Shown here piece after piece: positions 10,201-19,200 of a stretch of 21,997 nt of DNA. Made by a program: the position numbers and the translations under genes. The notes under the pieces were generated by a model. That model ran no database searches. It saw only the letters and a program-made list of their open reading frames with translations, and was not told the DNA's origin. This stretch comes from Hypsibius dujardini. Taxonomy: Eukaryota; Tardigrada; Eutardigrada; Parachela; Hypsibiidae. The stretch covers positions 1-21,997 of the forward strand of contig LRSR01009632.1 of assembly GCA_001579985.1 (NCBI GenBank), in the 5' to 3' direction. Each line of letters begins with the position of its first letter. Position 1 is the first letter of the stretch.

Positions 10201-13200
10201 AACTTGACGAAAGCACTGTACGGTCTCATCTGCAAGATCGGAACATCAAATGCTTCAAGAAAATCAAGCGCAACCTCATTCCCGAAACCCAAAAGGAAGC
10301 GCGGCGGAAATGCGCCATGAATCTCCTCAAGACCATCCGGATGTCGGACGTTCCCCACATGCTCTTCTTGGATGAATGCTACATTTGTATTGGCAAGTAC
10401 TTTAATCATCAAAACGACCGATGTTAGGGATATTCGCTGGAGAAAATCAGCGATGGGAAGAAGTTCAAGCAATTTCCCAAGACAGCTTTGTGTGCGATGG
10501 TTTTTGGCGCCTTTTCTTTTTCCGGTCGACCTCCCCTCGTTGTTTTGAAATCCGGTTTCAGCCTGAACCAACATACCTACAAGGACAGCTGCCTAAAATC
10601 GATGCTGGAGGACCTCCCCTACGATCTGAAAGCAAATTCGGCGATTTTGTATCAAGACAAAGCACCGTGCCGCGCGGCAGAAACTGTGCAGGCCTATTTG
10701 AAAGAAAAAATGCCATGCTTCATCCCGAACGCCGATATCCCGCCCAACAGCCCTGATCTCAATCTCCTCGATTATTGTGTGTGGAGCCTACTGAAGGAGC
10801 GTGTCAACAAACACGGACTCATCTCCAGCTTCGACCGATTGGCCAAGATATTGAAGGACGAATGGAAGGCCATTTCGCAGCAAGTGATTCAGGACAGCAT
10901 CAATTCCTGGATGTCTCGGGTTCGCAAGGTGGAGAAGGCCAGAGGCTCTTATATTGAGTAAACTCTTTTTTGTTTCCAGTAGAAGACTTATTTCTCTATT
11001 TTTTGTTATTTTTTGGTAATGTTTTGACGAAATTTTGTGAATAAAAAAAGACGATAAAGTTTGTGCCAAAACGAACCCCGCACCTGGTAAAGAGAGGTAG
11101 AAAATTGTCTTGGAAATGTCTTGTAGGACAAAAAAGCTTTTGCAACTAATTACGATTTTACTTTTTTGAATTATTTGCTTTTCTTGACAGTTTTTCGTTT
11201 CTTCTGGTTTTTATCGCGCCTAAGAATACATTTTCACCACGATTTATATTATTTTCGATCACGTTTATTTCTTCATTTTCGATCACGTGCCAAATAACGA
11301 GCGCCTGAAGACGAGTAATTTTTGGCATTTGGAGAATTGACGTCCTTTTAGTTTCCTTCGATTTTGATCTTCCAGTGTTATTGAAACATGGATTCTTAAT
11401 ACTTTTGGATGCGGAATTCAAAATGAAGTTTGGTTATGTGCAGGTTCAAGGAATATTACGTGTTTTTGGTGCTGTTTTCTTTGCATTTTGCCCGACCGTT
11501 AGAGCTGCATGATTTCCAGGTAGACTACTTCGATTGATCTCTTGATTGGCTCTGCGGGGTTTTGTTTGCGCCTGCGTTTGCTCGGACTTCTGCCGTTTTA
11601 GGGATTAGGGTGTATTTAAAATTATAGGGTTAATTAAAAAATCATATAGGGTTTAACAAAAACATGATTCGAAACTAAGTTAGGACAACGGTAGAATTTT
11701 CGGTTGGACGCATCAGGAAAATCTTTGGAGAGCTAATCAATGAATCAATCGGGTAGAGCTAACTGCAAGTTTGGCAGTTCCAGGGTTGGTCGAATTTCGC
11801 ATTGCCGTCTGCCTGGCTTCACGGGCTCGTTGTTTTTTTTGCTGTTGTGTTTGATTTTACTCGCACTGTGATATGCGAATTTAAAAAAATTCTGAGATAT
11901 GTGTGGCTTTTATACTGCGTAAATTTACCATATAAGTATAATTATGCCCTTCCGGATGTTGTCATGGAGGGTAAAAAAATAAATTTAAGAGGTTCATTTG
12001 GCAGCATATATTAATACTTCCAGTTACACTTCCTACTACACCTCTCGCTATACCTCCGGAGTATATATTATCATTGGAGATGATTTATGGGGAGGGTTTT
12101 GAGAGCTGGATGGGCAGTATACTTTTTCCCTCAGCGTTGTTTAATTAAGCTAAACTTTTTGGAAAAAGTAGTTAGTCCTAACTGGTGATTTCTTGATTAC
12201 TAACATGTTGATCAGACAGACTCTCACAGGTGACCTGCCTTCTTTACAACCGTTTATGGCTTTGATAAAGTTATTTGCGTGTGCTATGCTCCATGCGCCG
12301 GCTGATTAGAATTATAGTACGAACCGTCATGTCATCCTTCTACATCATAATGCATGCCAATCTATCAGTGACAAATTAAAAATCCAACATTTAGGTATCG
12401 AACAACATATTTTTTACAGGAATATTTCGATCGGTTGACCGCTGACGCTATTTTTCGTGCAAGTACTGTAATTTTGTTCAAATCGAGGTTTATTATTTTT
12501 TATTGCCACTCTGACGAAAGTAACTCCATTAGTTAGGTAAGAAATGGGAAATTTCTTTCGCCGACTTCACATAAGCTTATCTTATGTTATCTCTGGGCAG
12601 CTTAATCTGACCCTAGAAAGATTTACTACCCCTACTAACTTGAAGCATTTTTCAAGTGCCGAATTTAGAATCGATCGAAATATATTTTGCATTCAGATCT
12701 ATCTTTGTGATAAATATAAAAATGTGTTCACCGGTACAGTCAACAAAGTTTGTTTTGGTGATATTGTAAAAACAATGAAAGATTTCATTCTTCTAGATGG
12801 TTATTGCGAAACTGACGATTTCAAAAAACATATGAAATATAACATTTGTTTTCACTTTCTCATTTTAAATTCAATTTTCAATCGGTTGGCATCAGTCAAA
12901 TATGTGTTGGAGATCAAGAAATGTAGCTGAGGATGTTTTAAAAAAAAGTAAAAACATTTCCAACAAAGCTTTCCAAACTTGGCTTGTAGCTCCCCCACGG
13001 ACCTCTAAAAAATATTGGGCTAATGCCAATCAACTCTAAATAAAAGTTGAGAGGAATCACTTTCACTTTCAATATTTAATGTATTTTTTAAAATCCCCAT
13101 TTCAACTTTATAAAGTCAGACTCGGAAGTCTCGCCAAAATAAACTTATTCTGACTTTACAGGCGGAGTATATTTTTCTATTCATTACTAACAGGTTTGCG

Positions 13201-16200
13201 TGAAACAAAATGTTTTCAAGTGATTCCATATTCGGCTTTGAATAAGGATAGACGTCTTACCCTGTAGTATGATCCTGAGGAGGTCCGACAAGTTCACTGG
13301 AAGGTGAAGTACCGAGACCTTCTACGACCTCCCATTTGCGTTCCTTCGAGCCCACTGGTGGGTTTTCATTCCATGCGCAGAGGTTGTCTTGCTCAAATTC
13401 ACAATCCAAGGCGTTGCGGCATTGGCCTGGCATCACTGAGACGTCGTCCTATGGATATATTGTCCCTTTTAAATATATGGCGGCAGTTATAGAGCAGATA
13501 AACTTACGATGGCTATGCCGGAATCGACGCTCAATTCAGCCTCAAAGTCCACAGTGAAGCCCACATTGGGCGGTATGGGAAAGTTGAAAACATGCCAGTG
13601 CTCCGAACCGAACACTCCGCTGGTGTTGAAGACCGTTGATGATGTCCAATTTGTCCTGGCTGGTTTGACGGCCAGAGTGACCAGCAGATAGTCCAAGGCG
13701 CCTTCCTGCGCTAAGACAATGTTGTAGAAGAACTGGTAGCATCGTTCAACGGGGGAGGCCTTGTGGATGGCGGTTGTTGTGAAGGCTCTAGAGAGTGTGG
13801 CGTCTGGAAATCTATGCGCAATAAAGTATTGCCCTGTTGGGGAAGAAAACATTACAATCTTTTAGACAAGACTGTTATATTTTTATAAATATCAATTAAT
13901 CAATTTACCAGTAGATTTTTATATAAGCAATGATTGGCTGTTTTCTTCCAAGCATGTTTTGTTAAGTATAGAAAAAGTTTGAATTTTATTTAATTCTGTA
14001 CGCCATTGTTTTTGTGGCACCTTCAGCTTGTGGATTGGTTGGAATGTTTCAAATATTTTGAAAGGGTCCAAGGAAATGGTCAATCTGTTTTAGGGGATGA
14101 GTATATTTAAATTACATGTAATTTATTAGGTTTAACTTGAACTTAAGAATTAGAAGCATGTGTATGAACTAAATTTTATGAAAATTTAGCAATATATTGA
14201 TATTTAGTTGTTAAGTAGATGTTTTCAGGGCTTATGAAAACGATGAGAAATAACTATATTGCTCTTTGATTCACTAAAAACGAATTGTTTCAATAGGGAA
14301 GACCTATTCCGTATTTTTCTTTATCATATAAATATTTTTTGCAGGTCAGGGGGATCGGTCAGTATACACACCAGCATGGGTCCCTACGGAGACGTCAGTG
14401 TCAGGAAAGCCGGCAAGGTGTTCGGTACTGCCAACAACGACGAGATACCAAGCCAAATGGTCGGAAGTGCTTTGACTCAGAAAAGTGCAGGTGCCGGTAT
14501 TTTGGAAGTCACAGAAGTTATCTGCAAACATAATTTGCGAATAATTGTTGGCTCGTATAGTGGTTGATGGGGCAATCTCAGTGACATATGCTGCATAGCA
14601 TTGTATTAAGCAATTTACCGTTTGGATGGCAAAGTCCGCTGGTCGCTGAAATATCGTCGATCTACGTGAAACACACACATCAGTCAAACAGTTGGAACCA
14701 GTGCAGTCACAATTACCATTTCTATTACAATCACACGTCATTTGGTTTTTCTTCACCTCTATAATTATAACTTTTATTGCTTTATTTTGTGCATACAACT
14801 GCAGACATTTAATTTAACAGTAATATTTGCAACTGATATTACGCTGTTATTCTATTGACTGCAGCTAGAACGACCGATGACATTTATGGTAATATTGCAG
14901 GGTTTGAAAGGAGTCGAAGTAATAACAGCGAGAGGTCGTTGCACACTTTCACTGTCTCAGGCCCCAGGGGACTTTATTCAATCACCATTACACCGTTCAT
15001 TATTTGAAAAAATTGATATCCAAGTAATATCATGAAATATAATTAATGCCAACTGCCAAGGTACTCTTGACAAAAAGGGGAGCAGTCTAGAACCTGCCAT
15101 TTCGAGAAATTTTGGAGAAATTAACTGCATGTACAGAACGCGATAAGGCTCCAATGCCAGTTTTTGGTTCGGGGTAGTTTTTGTGATAAAAATTCGTTTA
15201 ACATTACCAGATGGATGAATACAAACTAGGGGCACGCCCCCCGCCACTACTCCAATTAGGATGGGCGGGGGGGCGGTTCTCATTATGGCACTTCTTTGTG
15301 ACATGCAAATAAAAGGTGGCCTCGCTGCACGGATCTTTCAAAACTCTTTTCTGCTAACCATCCGGAAGCAACGTCTAAAAAGAAGACACGGGCAATACTT
15401 ACTGTCCAATCGCCATTAGTGCCGGTAAGAACTTCGAAAAACAGGTTGCCATCAGCATAATCCACTGTAAAGTCCACTTGACCAATCTGCCAGACTCGTC
15501 CGTCAGCAGGCTCTGTGCGTGTCCACAGAACGTTCTCTTCAAAGCTCTATAAAAAATGAGAATATTTCATCTAAAATCAACGATCCTTACTTAGGATAAT
15601 TTTCAGAGGCGGCACGCAAGCTGTTCCGACTTACTTTTTTGATTTGGTTCTATATAATAATGCTGATTTACAACATTTTGTTGCATTAGTATGGCCCTTA
15701 CAGTTGATTTTGGCAGAATTTCAAAGTCTGGACAACACTAGAAGATCCTTTGTTGCTCGATTTAAACTGCAAAAACTTCAGTTTTCGAAAATTTTTGATT
15801 TAAAGATTGATTTCAAGATATTTGACAAGGTCAATTTCCAAATTCGATTTTGAATCGATTGACATTAGCCGAATGTTTTTTGGTTTTCAATGGGCGGAGC
15901 TATGGGCAATTTCTGAAATGTCACTCGGTAGTTTCCGGGATGGATTGAAACTAACCCACAGTTCCGCCCCCTGACATTGAAAATAAACTCTGCTGATGAG
16001 AATCGATTCCAATTTGAATTTAGAGATGGGCACTTTAAAAAATTGGGTAATGAACTTTTTTCAAAAACAAAGGTTTGCAAAGTGAGAATGAAATCTTTTC
16101 GTGTTTTCCGGACTTTAATATTTTGTCAAAAAATGACAGAGTCATGTCGATGAAATAAATTTAAGAAATCAGGAGTGCATGGGAATCAAATTAAAAGAAA

Positions 16201-19200
16201 TAAAGTGGCGACATTTTGCGTTCCACAAAATGGTCTCAAGTCAGTGTGAAACAGGCATTGCAAGCTTACGTCTTTTGTCCGCACACGCTGTCCGACACTG
16301 AGTGTCCCGACATTTGCGCCAAAGACGTGGTACCAGAATTTGAAGCAGGCTTTTCGCTGCACCACCGGCAACGGTGGGCTTGTTAGTCGCGCCTTTTTAT
16401 TGCCATCCTCAGAGCCCATTCGAAGGATCATGTAGTGTCCGTTGGTTTGCGAGCCCGGCGGGAAGGTGTGATCGTGGTCGGGTCCGTTATCCATTTGACC
16501 GCTCAAGAAGGCTGGCTCCATTACCCATTGTGGATTTACCTGCGATGCGTTCCAGCCGCAGGTGGTAAAATCTTCAAAGTCGCAGAACAGGACGTTCCCG
16601 GCAGCGGGCTCGAAAGCCGGATCGGCTTGGCTGGGGTGAACTACAATGACGTCACGATTAGAATCGGTTACAGCACATTCTGGGAAATTGTTAAATCTAA
16701 AGAATTTTGATATTGCCCTATTTCGAAATTCAATTTGAAATCGATTGGCCTTAGCAAGATCTTTTTTGAACATTAGGGGGCGGAGCTTCAGATGATTGTC
16801 GAGCCCGACCGGAAATTCACGAGAGTAATATACCAGAAATGAAACATAGCTCCTCCCCCTGACATCCAAAAAAGATTCCGCTAGTGCTAAACGATTTGAA
16901 ATTGATTTGTGGGAGAGATAGTATTGAAATTCATTGAAATGAATTATCCTGTAGAAATTAAGTTTTACGGTTTAAATCAGCGAAAATGGAGTTTTCAAGC
17001 GTTTTTCCAACTTTGACAACCGAAAACAAAGCTCCATGTCCTGACCGATAAAATTAATTTTGGAAATCAACAGCTCTATTAAAAATACATAAATCGAAGA
17101 TATTCTGGAATCCCCGCATGAAAATTGTCCCAAGTTAGTTAGCCGGATTGGAAAGGTAAACAAACCGATCCCACTACCCAGACCCATCCCGTGATGGACA
17201 CTGGAGGCAGTTGTCGTATCGGTGACAGTTCATTACAAAACATTATTGTACTGCGGATTGCGTAAAATGAAGAGCAACAAAGCGAATCAAACATGCATTA
17301 ATGACCGGAAGCGTCAAGGTAAAGTGAAGCTAAAGCGAGAGCAATGACAACCGTAATAATGCATCATTATTATCTTATTATATGACCATAATAGTTAATG
17401 ATTATTGAAAATTTACTAAACCAGATCTATTTTATTAAAATTAGTCTTTGCTAACCATTTTTTAGGGCAAAAGTAAAGCTGCCTTTTTTGAAAGATTATA
17501 CGAATTTATTAAGCCTTATTAAGCAAACTTCAAACAATCCCGTTGATGAATATAAATTGAAAGTAGTTCAATTAGAGCTGTTTATCTGTTTATGGAACAT
17601 CTTGTTTAAAGGCATTCCTGTGTATTTAAATAAGCGAATCGACTGGTAAAGCATAACCGATTTGGAGTTTCTTCATACATACGGTAAGACAGATGAACGA
17701 TTCTCTTGAAAGGAAGCGGAAGCTACAGTAGAACTATCTCATCTGGACAGACTTACCATCACAAGGAGTTCCGTTAGCTGAGATGTCATCGATAGCAATA
17801 TAGTGGCCTTGATCCAGCCTGGCTTCAAACACCATCTGTCAACAATCAGTCCAATTCAGCCTTATCATAGTATTCACAATTTGTATTACGTCGTATTTTT
17901 GTGGGACATTTACTTGTTCAGCCCAGAATTTTGTTCTGCCAAACCAGCCAAGAAGCCAGTGACCTTTCTGAGGTGCCGAGATGTCGTTCAGTACCCAGTA
18001 CGTGGCTTCTTGGTCATCATCTGGGTCAAAGCCGAAAGCTCGAAGTTGATAATCTCCAAAGTCGGAAATGTTGCCCGACTTTGCTCCGATGAAGTACCTA
18101 GAATTATCATTCCCGACAAAAAGTTATTTTTTTGTTACGAAACTGCTGACAGTGTATCTCAATCACAAAATCTGGTTCAAAATATAAAAAAATTCTCCAA
18201 AAATTTTCAAAATGCCTGCTTTTAATAAATAATTACTTACAGGACTTCATTCTAAAAAGTAGCGTAATGTCACAATGTACATACATAGTAAACCAAAACA
18301 GTTGTCTACGGTAATGTAGAATAAATGATTTTCATTTTAATATACCTTTTTTTAAATAGGCTTGAGGAATTATTCCAATGGGTTATGTGCTCACCAGAAT
18401 TTGAGGCATAGATAGTTCTCCTTGGGGTACTCCGGTGACATCAGCCAAGCTCGTGAACTTGATCCAACAAGGTTTGCTTTGTTTGCCAAAGCCATTGCAC
18501 TACCGGGAGCCCTGTTAAGAGACATTGCACCTGTGAAAACGTTTGCAGGCAGACAGTCAGTAGATCTAAACAAAGAAAGCGCGTCCTACAGCGAATGATC
18601 ATGCTCAGGACCAGATAGATCCGTCTCGCCTTCCGACAGCCCCCAGTCGAAATTGTCCTGTACTGGGTTCTGACTGTTCACCCACAGACAATAAGAGTCC
18701 TGGTCGAATTCGCAATCAAGTGGATGCCGGCATGGCCCGTCGGTCAACGATACGTCATCCTATCACAGGAAGAATGAGACTCACAAAACCTTTCGGTACG
18801 CTGATAGAAAAGTATGCCGGTCGGTTTGTTTGTCTTCTGTCTGTCTCCCCCCATGTCTATTTGTCTATCTGTCTGTTTGTTTGTCTGTTTGTCTGGCTGT
18901 CTGTCTGTTTGTCTGTTTGTTTGTCTGTCTGTCTGTTTGTCTGTCTATCCGTGTCTCTGTCTATTAAAGAACTTACAATGGAAATTCCGGTACCAATAGT
19001 CAGCTGGGCCTCAAATTGAACAGTGAATCGGGTGTCAGATGGAATCTGAAAATTGTACAAATGCCAGCTCCTCGAAGCGTAAGCTCCTGCAGTTGTTAGC
19101 ATGACTTTTGGTTCTCCATCAAGGGGTTGGAGCGTGACCATAAAGTAATCATCCGTCACATTTCGGTATACTAATTCGATGTTGTAGTGGAACTGGAAGC

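Larger units (their letters stand above)
9769..11087 (+). mobile_element. Mariner-type (DD37D, maT-like) transposon, complete but inactive
   Basis: 1319 bases flanked on both sides by TA (9767-9768 and 11088-11089), the target duplication of IS630-Tc1-mariner elements. The terminal inverted repeats are 28 bases with 25 matching (9769-9796 and 11060-11087; shared core GTGCGGGGTTC and TTTTGGCACAAA). Between them is one degenerate transposase frame on the plus strand. Length, TA flanks and transposase motifs all fit a cut-and-paste mariner relative inserted in a host intron. Confidence 0.92.
9517..13260 (-). other. Giant intron between exons 18 and 19 (3744 bases)
   Basis: The largest intron in the window, phase 2, splitting the Gly codon of HTTG. 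It contains a mariner-type element (9769-11087) in the opposite orientation to the gene and a fold-back at about 12870-13046. The remaining sequence is AT-rich with no defensible gene. The paralogous intron between exons 9 and 10 is only 78 bases. Confidence 0.85.

Noticed and set aside
10022-10574. Minus-strand open frames inside the mariner
   Set aside because: Antisense shadows of the plus-strand transposase pseudogene, whose motifs and catalytic residues are clear.
11590-11650. TTAGGG/TAGGGTT-like words near 11600-11650 considered as interstitial telomere sequence
   Set aside because: The words are scattered and not in tandem, so they are not a telomeric array.
12544-12930. Plus-strand open frame of 128 codons in the giant intron
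   Set aside because: No recognisable domain, AT-rich composition, overlap with the fold-back at about 12870, and no promoter or splice context. Best read as chance.
18720-19019. Plus-strand open frame with a long cysteine/leucine/serine/valine repeat
   Set aside because: The repeat (CLSVCLSV-like) is only the translation of the TGTC/TGTT microsatellite in an intron.
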